A stretch of DNA of 64,000 nt from an uncultured Candidatus Melainabacteria bacterium. Its GTDB lineage: Bacteria > Cyanobacteriota > Vampirovibrionia > Gastranaerophilales > Gastranaerophilaceae. The stretch covers positions 62,001 to 126,000 of the forward strand of contig CAKUUY010000003.1 in assembly GCA_934693235.1 (NCBI GenBank). Direction: 5' to 3'. Of the stretch, positions 1 through 9,700 are shown piece after piece (the stretch's first letter is position 1; each line of letters starts with the position of its first letter). The position numbers and the translations under genes were made by a program. The notes below the pieces were generated by a model. The model did not search any database. It saw only the letters and a program-made list of their open reading frames with translations, and was not told the origin of the DNA.

Positions 1-82
1 CACAAATGACTTCATACTAATCATTGTAATTAATATTTTCTAAAAAAGCAAGTTATTTATATTTGTGTGCAAAGGAGTGCCT

Positions 83-1393
83 ATGAGAGAAAATAAAATT
101 TATTTTGTTGATGTTACTAATAGAGATGGGGTTCAAACATCGAGGCTCGGATTAGCAAAATTACAAAAAACGATTATTAACTTAATGCTTGATGATATGG
201 GGATAACCCAGTCCGAGTTCGGCTTTCCAACAACCCAACACGAAATAAATTATCTTAACGGCAACCTTGAACTGGTTGAAAGAGGTGTTATTTCTAGAAC
301 TCGTTTGTCCGGTTGGATGAGAGGGATAGCTGATGATGTTGAACTTTCTTTTAAAAATGTTCCGAAACTTAAATACATAAACCTTTCACAATCAACTTCA
401 GAACAAATGATTAACGGTAAGTATTTAGGTAAAAAAACACCGCAAGATATTATTAACATGACCTGCGAAGCTGTAGAATGTGCAAAATCTCTTGGTGCAA
501 TTGATATTGGAGTTAACGCTGAGGATGCATCTAGAAGTGATATTGATTTTCTTATCAGATATGCAAATGAAGCTAAAAAAGCAGGAGCAAGACGTTTTAG
601 ATATTGCGATACTTTGGGTTATGAAGATCCTCAAACAACCTATGAAAGAATTTATAAGATAGCAAAAGAAACAGAAATGCCTCTAGAAATGCATTTCCAC
701 AATGATTTAGGCATGGCAACGGCGTGTTCCGTAATGGGTGCAAGGGCCGCAGTTGATGCAGGAGTTGACGCTTATATTAATACTGCAATAAACGGCATGG
801 GTGAACGTGCTGGAAATGCTGATTTAGTTTCTTGTTTGCTTGCAATACTAAAATCTGCAGGATTTAGACAAAGATATAATATTGACCCAAATATTGATTT
901 AAGCAAAGCATGGAAACTTGCAAAATATACATCATATGCCTTTGGTGTTCCAATTCCTATAAATCAGCCTGCCGTAGGTGATAATGCTTTTGCGCATGAA
1001 TCAGGAATACATGCTGACGGAGCTTTGAAGGACAGAAGAAACTATGAACTTTACGATTTTGAAGAACTTGGTAGAGGAGAACCTGAAATTATTGAAACAG
1101 GTAGAATGATTACAACAGGTGAATATGGCGGAATTAAAGGTTTTAGAAACGTTTATGACAATCTTGAATTAGAATTTAAGGATGAACATGAAGCCAGAAA
1201 TATTTTGGAATTAGCTCGTTACGCAAACGTACATACTCAAAAGCCTTTGACATCAAGTGAATTGAGGTTTATTTACTATTATCCAGATATTGCTGCTAAT
1301 GTCATGACTGTTTCACCTTACTATGAACCACAAGGAGCAATCAAAGAACGTGTAGAAGCAAGATTATTAACTAAACCACATAGGATTATATAA
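83..1393 (+). CDS. Homocitrate/isopropylmalate-synthase family enzyme (possible Re-citrate synthase)
   Basis: The product is a DRE-TIM metallolyase of about 436 residues that would condense acetyl-CoA with a 2-oxo acid. An N-terminal VTNRDGVQ motif (about residues 10-18) supplies the metal/substrate residues. HFHNDLGMATA (about 203) carries the metal-binding His-x-His-type residues, GERAGNADL follows, and HESGIHADG (about 304) is the C-terminal family motif. I chose ATG 83 because AAAGGAG lies five bases upstream; an in-frame GTG at 65 precedes that ribosome site. It lacks the long LeuA regulatory C-terminal domain, so homocitrate synthase or the anaerobic Re-citrate synthase fits better than LeuA. 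No leu, nif or lysine genes are adjacent, so the substrate is unresolved. A terminator follows. Confidence 0.8.
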   Translation: MRENKIYFVDVTNRDGVQTSRLGLAKLQKTIINLMLDDMGITQSEFGFPTTQHEINYLNGNLELVERGVISRTRLSGWMRGIADDVELSFKNVPKLKYINLSQSTSEQMINGKYLGKKTPQDIINMTCEAVECAKSLGAIDIGVNAEDASRSDIDFLIRYANEAKKAGARRFRYCDTLGYEDPQTTYERIYKIAKETEMPLEMHFHNDLGMATACSVMGARAAVDAGVDAYINTAINGMGERAGNADLVSCLLAILKSAGFRQRYNIDPNIDLSKAWKLAKYTSYAFGVPIPINQPAVGDNAFAHESGIHADGALKDRRNYELYDFEELGRGEPEIIETGRMITTGEYGGIKGFRNVYDNLELEFKDEHEARNILELARYANVHTQKPLTSSELRFIYYYPDIAANVMTVSPYYEPQGAIKERVEARLLTKPHRII

Positions 1394-1420
1394 AATAGTT
1401 TGTTTTGATATAAAAAAATA

Positions 1421-1453
1421 AAAGGCTCAGAGTAACAACTGGGCCTTTTATTT
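1421..1453 (+). terminator. Rho-independent terminator after the synthase gene
   Basis: AAAGGCTCAG pairs with CTGGGCCTTT (one G-U pair) around an eight-base loop, followed by a T-rich stretch. It lies 28 bases after the stop codon. Confidence 0.8.
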
Positions 1454-1652
1454 ATGTATATTTTCTATCAATTACAAATTTTTACTATGTTTTTCTTTTT
1501 GTAACGCCCATAGTGCCTTAGCGCCCAAATTACTTAATAATTTCATTTTTTATGTAACGAAATATTAACAAAACTTATTAAAAAATTAAAGATTTTGCGC
1601 ACATGTGTCGTCATAAAAGCCATAAGGAAACAAACGGAAAGGAAGACAGGTC

Positions 1653-2975
1653 ATGGGAATGGCAGCTTCGCAGGCAAGATTTTTAGGTCTAACTGCAAGA
1701 AAAACAAATGTTGAATTTGAAGGCCAACAGATTAACCAACAACGAACCACGTTGTCGAACCAATCTGCAAACTACTATAACCAACTTCTAGGAATGGCAG
1801 TACCGGTTCCTCCGTCTGTTGACGATTATACAAAAACAGTTTATACATTTGAAGATGGCGCATTGAGCAATTCAATATCATCAATGATTGCACAACAAGG
1901 CGGCTTGTATTTAATTAGTTATACATCAACATGGACAGATGATTTTGCCGCAGTATCAGCAGGTCAATCAATTGTGACAAAAAGTCAAGGTTCTTACGAA
2001 GCAACTACTGGTACTGAAGTTGTTAGAAGAAATGGAAAATATTATGTAGGAGATGCAGAGCTAGTTCTTGAAACAATAGATGATGCTTCTGAAGCTAGTA
2101 AAAAAGGTTTGAAAGCCGGCGATTATTACGTGTTATCTGTAAAAAATGCTGATGGTACAATTTCTAAACAATATTTTGATAAAAATCTACTTGAAACAGG
2201 TACCATTTATGATGATCAAGGCAAAAGTCAGTCAGCTATTACTAGTTACGCTCTAACAAATACTTACAATGTTGGTGCAAAACAATTAAGAAAAATGCAA
2301 ACAAGAACCGATGAAGAAATTGAAGCAATGACAGACGATGATTTCAACGCATTTAAAGGAGACGATGAATATCTAAACACTTTGTCAAATGATCAACTTA
2401 AAAAATTAATGAAAGAAGAAAATGAATATATTCAAATCTTGAATAACCAATACGGAGATGACAGTGATTGGATGGTAAGATACGTACAAAATACATCAAC
2501 CGGTACTTGGTCTCCTGTATTCAACAAGAAAAAAGTTCTAGATAATGCAATTTATTCAGATAACGGTTCATCTCAAAGCAATATTCCAGCATACACTATC
2601 GGATCAGCACAAAAAACTGAAGAAGTAAAAGGCGTAAAAGCCAGAATGGAACAAGATTCATCAGGTCGTATAATCAGCGTAACATTAAAACCGGGAGAAG
2701 CAGACGAAGTAACATATGCAGTAACAACGAATACAGCTACAGACCAAGCAAAATATAATGATGCAATGAATCAATATGAATATGACAAATACCAATATGA
2801 TCAATCAATTCAAGAAATCAACGCAAAAATAGAAATTATCCAATCAGAAGATAAAGATCTTGAATTACGTTTGAAACAGTTGGATACAGAACAAGATGCA
2901 ATTTCAACCGAAATGGATGCTGTTCAAAAAGTAATCGAAAAGAATACAGAATCAACATTCAAAACATTCGGGTAG
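1653..2975 (+). CDS. Conserved lineage protein with MGMAASQARFLGLTARK start; coiled-coil C-terminus
   Basis: A 440-residue protein whose function I do not recognise. The first 60 residues are strikingly regular (SQARFLGLTARK, then an alternating Gln/Asn-rich helix). They resemble the N-terminal helical D0 segments of axial or secreted filament proteins more than a signal peptide. The middle is Asp/Ser/Thr-rich, with YVLSVKNADG and a repeated YNVGAKQL/YTIGSAQK-type motif. Residues about 365-430 are a Tyr/Gln/Glu-rich coiled coil. There is no signal peptide or membrane segment. AAAGGAAG lies upstream of ATG 1653. A link to the flagellar or another secretion system is only a guess, because the flagellar genes lie 42 kb away. 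The stop codon sits inside a small GTAGGC-GAA-GCCTAC hairpin (2972-2986). Confidence 0.75.
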   Translation: MGMAASQARFLGLTARKTNVEFEGQQINQQRTTLSNQSANYYNQLLGMAVPVPPSVDDYTKTVYTFEDGALSNSISSMIAQQGGLYLISYTSTWTDDFAAVSAGQSIVTKSQGSYEATTGTEVVRRNGKYYVGDAELVLETIDDASEASKKGLKAGDYYVLSVKNADGTISKQYFDKNLLETGTIYDDQGKSQSAITSYALTNTYNVGAKQLRKMQTRTDEEIEAMTDDDFNAFKGDDEYLNTLSNDQLKKLMKEENEYIQILNNQYGDDSDWMVRYVQNTSTGTWSPVFNKKKVLDNAIYSDNGSSQSNIPAYTIGSAQKTEEVKGVKARMEQDSSGRIISVTLKPGEADEVTYAVTTNTATDQAKYNDAMNQYEYDKYQYDQSIQEINAKIEIIQSEDKDLELRLKQLDTEQDAISTEMDAVQKVIEKNTESTFKTFG

Positions 2976-3184
2976 GCGAAGCCTACTTCTCCCACTGGGC
3001 TTCGGAAGAACTTACGAGAGCTTGGTGCAAGATAAGCGTGTCGCTTAACCCACTCAATCGGGCTTTGGAAGAAATTTCAATAGTTTCGAACCAAGTTAAA
3101 ATTTTATATCTGAGCGAAAGCGAGCGTAAAGGTCTTTTCACTTTTCACTCAACAAAAAATATTGTTTCCTTTCCCTTTTTTCCT
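2976..3184. other. Intergenic spacer with a degenerate duplicated motif
   Basis: No credible gene. GGGCTTCGGAAGAA (about 2997) recurs as GGGCTTTGGAAGAA (about 3060), each a few bases after CCCACT. The spacer is less AT-rich than its surroundings. An open frame at 3038-3232 has no ribosome site and runs through the terminator. It may be remnant DNA or an untranslated RNA ending at the terminator at 3185. Confidence 0.4.
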
Positions 3185-3212
3185 AGACTAACAAACTTGT
3201 TGGTCTTTTTTA
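3185..3212 (+). terminator. Rho-independent terminator
   Basis: AGACTAACAA and TTGTTGGTCT form a stem with a minimal loop, followed by six Ts and TATTTT. It separates the 1653-2975 gene and its 3' spacer from the metalloprotease gene. Confidence 0.75.
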
Positions 3213-3305
3213 TTTTGGTTAATATTTCTTAATAGGATTGTCAATTTTATTTTTGTTTTATTTTTATATAAAATGAAGGGAAAAATTTTTTTGAAAGGGA
3301 AAATT

Positions 3306-4774
3306 ATGCTAGAAGCAGTAAAAAGCGTGAATTTTGCAGGTGTAACACCAAATATTTCACAAACAAGTGCCATCGGGGGGGGGGCAATAGCGGCGTAGCG
3401 TCAATTCCTACTCAAAAGCCCGATGAGTTTGTAAAACAAGGAGAAGAAGAGAAAAACAAAAAACTTTCAACCAAAGCGAAAGTTGGTATTGGTGCCGGTA
3501 TCTTAGCAACTGCAGGACTTATTGCTTTTTTAGTGATGAAAGGTAGGACTTCAGAAGCAAAACAACTAGCAGAACATATCGAATTTAAGCCAGCACAAAC
3601 TTTGGAAGAAGCAATCAAATTTGGGCAAGAAAATCTTGGAATAAAATCCTATAATAACTTTAGTGAAAAAGATTTATCGGCTATAAATTGGTTAAATGAG
3701 GGGTTTGTAAATGTTTCAAATCGCATGAAAGGTAAATTAAGAATGCCTAAACAGATTTTGTTCACAGATGATCAAAATATTTTGGGAGAGCATTCTCTTG
3801 CTGGAGTTATTTTGGATAGTAATTTGCCTCAAGAATTAAAAAAATATTCTGGTAGTTTTTTCTTGAATAAAAAATTCTTTTCAGACCCAATAGGGGCTGT
3901 AAACAATGATTTCAAAAAAGCTTTGAAGCATGGATATTTCGAAAAAACAGAAGATGGAAAAATTAAAGTGAATTCGCTGTTTGCTCCAGAAACTGGAGAT
4001 ATGCTTATAGACATAATTGAAGATTTACAACGAGAGAAATCTTTTAACTCTGCTGTTAGAGTAAGTGTTGCAATAGAAAATATGCGTAATGCAATAAATG
4101 CGTATACAAAAAATCCATTAGAAGTAATTCAATCACTGTTTAAAGATGAGAAGAATATATCTATGTTTAAAGAAGCAGGAATTAATACAAGTTTAAATGA
4201 TATTAAAAATCTTTCGTTAAAAGAACAGATTGAAATCCGTAAAACAATGACAGCTTTGTTGAGAGAACAAAATAAAACCTGTTATGTTAATAATCTAATA
4301 GTCAGCGATAAACAATATGCCGAAAAATTAGTTGAAAAAGGCTTTTTAGATAAAGTAGAAACTATTAAAGAGATAGAGACAAAGAAATTAGCAGAAATTA
4401 TTAAATATACAGAAGAATATACTGGTAAAAAAGAAAATTTTTATCCTATTGAGCTATGTATTGATGAATTAGATAAATCAAGTCCATTCGCTACAGTTTA
4501 CCATGAAATGGGGCACCTACAAGATATGAGACCTCGCTGTTTGACTACAGCAAAATATAATTATGACTATTCAAAGTATTCACAAGAACTGAAAGATTGG
4601 GTTGATAATGATGATAATATTCGAATAGCTAGCAAGGTTTCTGGATATTCAACTAGTGGGCCAGGTGAATTTATAGCTGAAACATTTGCCAAACTTATAG
4701 AGGGACGAAAAGTTTCTAAAGAAGTTATAGATTTGTATAGAAAACTAGGTGGTCCTGAATTGCCGAATATGTAA
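3306..4774 (+). CDS. Membrane-anchored zinc metalloprotease, frame interrupted at a ten-G run (probably phase-variable)
   Basis: ATG 3306 (AAAGGG upstream) opens a frame with MLEAVKSVNFAGVTPN. It reaches a run of ten G and stops at 3396. The frame two bases over is open from the run to 4774, so eleven or eight G would give one protein of about 490 residues. That protein has a Gly run, a charged stretch, one membrane helix ending AGLIAFLVMK just before 3545, and a long ectodomain. The ectodomain ends in HEMGH (HExxH zinc site) and, about 60 residues later, SGPGEFIAETFAKL, whose Glu fits the third ligand of a gluzincin of the anthrax-lethal-factor/MuF-associated type. The first half has no recognisable domain. 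As given, the frame is OFF; ATG 3539 could start a truncated form without the anchor. A sequencing miscount of the run is the alternative. Confidence 0.75.
3375..3384 (+). repeat. Ten-G homopolymer inside the protease gene (slippage tract)
   Basis: Ten consecutive G between ATC and CAATAG at codon 24 of the protease frame. Adding one G or removing two joins the upstream and downstream frames. Such a run is very unlikely by chance at this GC content and has the form of a slipped-strand contingency switch. Confidence 0.85.
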
Positions 4775-4791
4775 TATCTTTTATAGATTTA

Positions 4792-6657
4792 TTAATTCTC
4801 AGCTTTATATAATCTTGCAAAGAAGCATGAGACGTGTTGAATTGAGTCTACTCTTACCCATTGTCTAGTCGCTTTAAATCTGATTGAATTTAGTGAGCGT
4901 TCAGGATTTTTGTGCGAGTAGTTGTTTATTTCATCGTTAAACAGATGGAATTGGCACATTGCAACGCGCTTACATGCATTCAACAATTTTTCTGCTAAAG
5001 TATCCATTTTCAAATATTTTGCCAAATAGTAAGCTGCGATTAATCCCTCAGAGCGCGCACCATCAGGGAAATAATGGTCGCCATACTCATAATAATAACC
5101 GCCCTCATAATCAATATAAGGTGAATCATCGTGCCTATAAGTTTTTTCTACCATTGTTGCAGCATCTGTGAAAACAAAATTTATATAATTCTGTTTTTGG
5201 AAATCTTTATCTTTACACCATTCTTCAATCGCTTGCATCAACCAAGCATCCGATGGAAGTGCTGTAAATAAGTCTGCATAAATATGAGGTCTTTCGTCAA
5301 TAATCCAATCTAGTGCCTTTTTGCCAATTTTTCTAACTTCTTTTGCTAAAATATCATCATCTAAGAAGTTATTTGCAAACAATGCCAAGCCCAAAAGAGC
5401 TTCTCCCGGATAGTAGAATGAAAATGTGGCTTTACGTTCCTCATCGGTCATATTTATTAGTGGTTGTCCATCTTGGAATTGTGGATGAATATAATATCCT
5501 AAAATTTCGCCGTTTTTGTATACTCTGCTCATAATATGGCGTGTATAACCTTTTATGTATTCATCATATGACTTATCGCCTGTAAACGATCGATATTGCA
5601 TCATTGCAACAAGTAAAACTCCGGTTCCGCCAAGTTTTGCTTTTCGGTTGTAAAAAGCGTAATAAGCTTTTCCCCATTGCGTATCGTGAGATTTTGATAT
5701 TGAAACACTCCAATCAACTGCCTTTTTAGCAGCTTTAATATACTTTTCATCAGACGTTAATTCGTAAGCTCTGATTAATGCAATAATTCCACCACAATGT
5801 CTTAAATCATTGTAGTATAAATTGTTTTCCGGTCTTGTCGGATGTTCATGGTCTTTGTATGTGTCGTCACAGCAATCATAATAGTACAAAAATCTCCCAT
5901 CTTCATACATATTGGTAAGTAACCAATCCGCAGACTTTACTACCTGATTGAACAAAACGTCATAACAGAATTCTGTATATCTAACATTTCCTCTATACAG
6001 AGGAATGCAATCATTTTTGTATGTTATAAATGCTCTACTTTTGAATAAATAATACTCATAATCTTTTGATTGTGATAGGATTTCTAATCTTTTTGAACGA
6101 CTGTTTGATAGTTTTGCGATTGGAGTTTTTCGTACTAGTGTTGTCAAAACGGAACGCAATCCCATGTGACTTAATGTAATAGCATCAGTTGGCATGTAAT
6201 AGTACGAAATACCTTCTTTTCTAAGTTCCAAACCATTAATTCCGATTTCAAAGCGAGAGTCATCAAACCTTTCTGAATTCAATTTTGACGGAGATACCGG
6301 GTGTCTATTAATAGCATATTCAATCATAATCCGACATTGGTTTTCGTTTGCAATATCAAATTCAGAAAATTTTTTGTTTTTGCGCAGCATTTCAATATTT
6401 CGATTTAAAGTTGTTTCAAAATCTTGTCTTTTACTGCCATATCTGATAAATTTCTGCCCTGACTGGAAAAGCGTAATATAAACAAGAGTTTCAGCTCTAT
6501 CAAAATTTATAATTCCAGTTAAATCTAAGTCTTTAATGCTTATGTTTTTGCCGGTTATGAGTGAATTTCTAACTCTATGCAGAATTTTGTTTACAGGGGA
6601 AAAATCCTGTTTAAAAAAAGCTCTTTCTTTATCATTCTGTTCTTTGAAATCTAACAT
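4792..6657 (-). CDS. Six-hairpin (alpha/alpha-toroid) glycosidase-like protein
   Basis: A 621-residue protein without a signal peptide or membrane segment. From about residue 230 on it is a chain of helix pairs typical of six-hairpin glycosidase / N-acylglucosamine-epimerase-like toroids: an ADWLLTNMYEDGRFLYYYD segment, then LRHCGGIIALIRAYELT, KAYYAFYNRKAKLGGTG, FYYPGEALLGLALFA and PDGARSEGLIAAYYLAKYL. Conserved aromatic and acidic residues line such toroids. The N-terminal 200 residues are unassigned. Substrate and catalytic activity are unknown. It converges with the protease gene (17 bases apart) and diverges from smc. A role in a surface or storage glycan is inference. Confidence 0.65.
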   Translation of the reverse strand: MLDFKEQNDKERAFFKQDFSPVNKILHRVRNSLITGKNISIKDLDLTGIINFDRAETLVYITLFQSGQKFIRYGSKRQDFETTLNRNIEMLRKNKKFSEFDIANENQCRIMIEYAINRHPVSPSKLNSERFDDSRFEIGINGLELRKEGISYYYMPTDAITLSHMGLRSVLTTLVRKTPIAKLSNSRSKRLEILSQSKDYEYYLFKSRAFITYKNDCIPLYRGNVRYTEFCYDVLFNQVVKSADWLLTNMYEDGRFLYYYDCCDDTYKDHEHPTRPENNLYYNDLRHCGGIIALIRAYELTSDEKYIKAAKKAVDWSVSISKSHDTQWGKAYYAFYNRKAKLGGTGVLLVAMMQYRSFTGDKSYDEYIKGYTRHIMSRVYKNGEILGYYIHPQFQDGQPLINMTDEERKATFSFYYPGEALLGLALFANNFLDDDILAKEVRKIGKKALDWIIDERPHIYADLFTALPSDAWLMQAIEEWCKDKDFQKQNYINFVFTDAATMVEKTYRHDDSPYIDYEGGYYYEYGDHYFPDGARSEGLIAAYYLAKYLKMDTLAEKLLNACKRVAMCQFHLFNDEINNYSHKNPERSLNSIRFKATRQWVRVDSIQHVSCFFARLYKAEN

Positions 6658-6780
6658 AAACGAATTTTATCATTAATCAAAAAACTTGGCAAATTATTGT
6701 GAAACGTAACAATTTCTTTAACCTTTTGACATGCTTAAAAAGTTGTTGTTCAATAGATAATAAGACTTGGTAGGGAATTT

Positions 6781-9700
6781 ATGTACATAAAACAGTTAGA
6801 GATAGATAATTTTAAATCATTTGCCAATAAATCGGAAATTCCGTTATTAAAAGGATTTACTACGGTTTCCGGCCCAAACGGTTCAGGGAAAAGTAATATT
6901 ATTGACAGTGTTTTGTTTGCCCTTGGGCTTGCCAACGCCAGTGAATTGCGTGCTGAAAATTTGTCTCACTTTATTTCGACATATACAAAAAGAAATGACG
7001 CTTTTGTAAAAGTAACTTTTGGCGATACTGAAAATGGCGAAGATTTAAGTATTGGCAGAAAAATTAGAAAAACTTCTCAAGGTTACGCAAGTACTTATTA
7101 TATTAACGATAGTGTCACAACTTTAACCAATGTCCATGCTGTTCTTGAAAAATATAATGTCACTCCTAACAGCTATAACGTAATGATGCAGGGTGATGTA
7201 ATGGGGATTACAAACTGTACTCCGAAAAATCGCCGTAAAATTATTGATGAAATTGCAGGTATTGCAGACTTTGACAGAAGAATAGAGCAGGCAACAAATG
7301 AATTAGAAACCGTAGAACAGAGAGTTGAGCGTTCTACTGTTATTTTGAATGAAGTTGATAATAGGCTTGAACAACTAAAAGAAGAACGTGAGGTTGCTCT
7401 AAAATATCAAAAATTACGCGAAGAAAAACAAGGCCTTGAAAGTCAAGTAAGTAAAGTTCGTTTCTTTGATGTTAAAAAAAGTTTAGAAAAAGCACATGAA
7501 AATATTCTTGAATTTACAAAAAAGAAAAAGGAAGAAGAGGTTAAAAACAAGGATTTAGATGAGAGGTTAAACCTAGTTAAACAGAAATATCAAGAAATTT
7601 CAGAACTTGTTAAAGAAAAAGGTGAAGCTCAACAGATTGAACTTAAAAAACAAGAAGAAGCTATAAAAGGTGAAATCGCTCGGAAAGAAAATGCAACAAA
7701 TTACGCAGACAAACAGATTCATGACGGTTTGCGCTCTATTGAAAATGCGAAAAACGGAATAGAAAATTTCAAAAAGAAAATTGAAGATTTTAAGCTAAAA
7801 ATTAAACTTAAAGATGATGAAATCGCAATAATAAAAGAAAATACTAAAACTCGTGAAGCGGAGCTTAAAAAGATTTTGGAAGATATGACGGGATTGAATG
7901 CGACAGCTGATCAACATATCGAAAAACGTAATAATTTAAGAAAGCAGCTTGAGGATTTGAAAGACGAAGAAACTAAACTTATTCAAGCAAAACTTCCTTT
8001 AGAGAGTGAACTTAAAACTCTTCAAAGAGATTTGGAAGACGCAAAAGCAAAACTTGTAGAATTAACAGAAATGAAAACCAATTTCGCTGCAAATCAAGAT
8101 TTGAAGAAAACTCTCGTAGAGCAGTTGCAAAAAGAAATGGCTGATTTCAAAATTATTCAACAAAATGCAATGCATGACCTTGATACAACTAAAAATGAAA
8201 TTAGTGATTTGAACTATAATATTCAAATGGCTTCAAGAAAAATCGCTATTATGGAAACAAAAAAACAAATGGCAGAGGATTCGAATTTCGGTCGTGCGGT
8301 TGACACAATTATGAATGCCAAACTCAGAGGAGTTCATGCTCCATTAGTTAAACTTGGAACTGTTGATAAAGAGTATTCCGTTGCAATGGAAGTTGCCTTC
8401 GGAGGAAGAATGGCTCATATCGTTGTTGATGACGAACATGTTGCAGGTGTTGCAATTGAACTTTTGAAATCTTCTAATGCCGGTCGTGCAACCTTTATTC
8501 CTCTTAATAAAATAAAAAAAGCTCCGACAAGATTACAGTTGCCGAGGGATAAAGGTGTTATTGATTTCGCGATAAATCTTGTCGATTTTGATGATGAATA
8601 TATTGATGCGTTTTATTACGCTGTTGGCGATACTATTGTTGTTGAAGATTTAGAATCTGCGAAAAGACTTATTGGTAAGTATAGAATGGTTACTCTCCAA
8701 GGAGAATTGCTTGAAAAATCCGGCTCAATGACAGGTGGTACCAGACTAAGAACAGGTTTGAGTTTTAGTCAAAATGATGATGATGAATTGAACAAATTTA
8801 AAGATAGATTGAAAGAGATGGAACAAAAGTTAGCCTCTTTAGAAAACAAAAAATCATCTTTAGAAGCTAAGTTAGAAGACGTTCGTGGAAAATATTCCGA
8901 TTCATTAAGTGAATTTTCAAAATCTAAAGTTGAGCTTGACAACATGAATCAAAACTATGCAAATAGTGAAAATATTTTGAAAGAAAAAGCTGATTTCGTT
9001 GCAGCTGCAGAACCAAGAGTTGTTGAATTGAATAATAAACTAGACAAACTGGAAGAAAAAAATGTCAAAATTTATGATGATATGGCGGTTTGCCAAGAAG
9101 AAATTGAAGAAGTTGAAAAACTTATCAATGATAAGGATTTGAAAGATTTAAAAGAAAAAACAGAGGGTGTTGAAAACGAAATTAAGCGGTTGCAAACGAA
9201 ATTAATGACGGCAGAAAACGATAAAAACGAACTCAATCGTCAAATATCTTTCCACGACAACTTGATAGAAACTAAAAATGAAGAGATTACAAATATAGAA
9301 CACAATAACGTAAAACTTGAAGAAGATAAAAAACGATACCAAAATGATATTGTAGAACTTAATAAAAAGATGGAAATTCTTCATGAACAAATTGTCCAAA
9401 TTGAAGAAAAACTTGGCAAGTTGTTGAAAGAGCGTGACGGAATAAATGCAGATTTGATTGAACTTGAAAAACAAAAACATATCAAGGCTGCGGATATTGA
9501 TAGAATTGCTGAACAAATTGAATCTTTCAAGGCTCGCAGAAGAGAACTTGAACCTCAACTTGAAAGCGCAAGAAAAGAACTTGAAGATTCAGGTGAAGAT
9601 GTTTCAAAACTTGAACCGATTGAGATTTCTATAGAAGAAATTACTTCAAAAATTCAGCGTTTGGAAAAGAGAATGACTGAGTTAGGAGATGTTAATATGC

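Noticed and set aside
3038..3232. Open frame of 64 codons after the 1653-2975 gene
   Set aside because: No ribosome site, runs through a clear terminator, and its composition is not that of a protein.
6726..6761. TTGACA ... GATAAT as the smc promoter
   Set aside because: The spacer is 24 bases, too long; with normal spacing the -10 is poor, so I do not call it.
9202..9558. 118-codon minus-strand frame inside smc
   Set aside because: A shadow of the repetitive coiled-coil coding sequence; no ribosome site or family.
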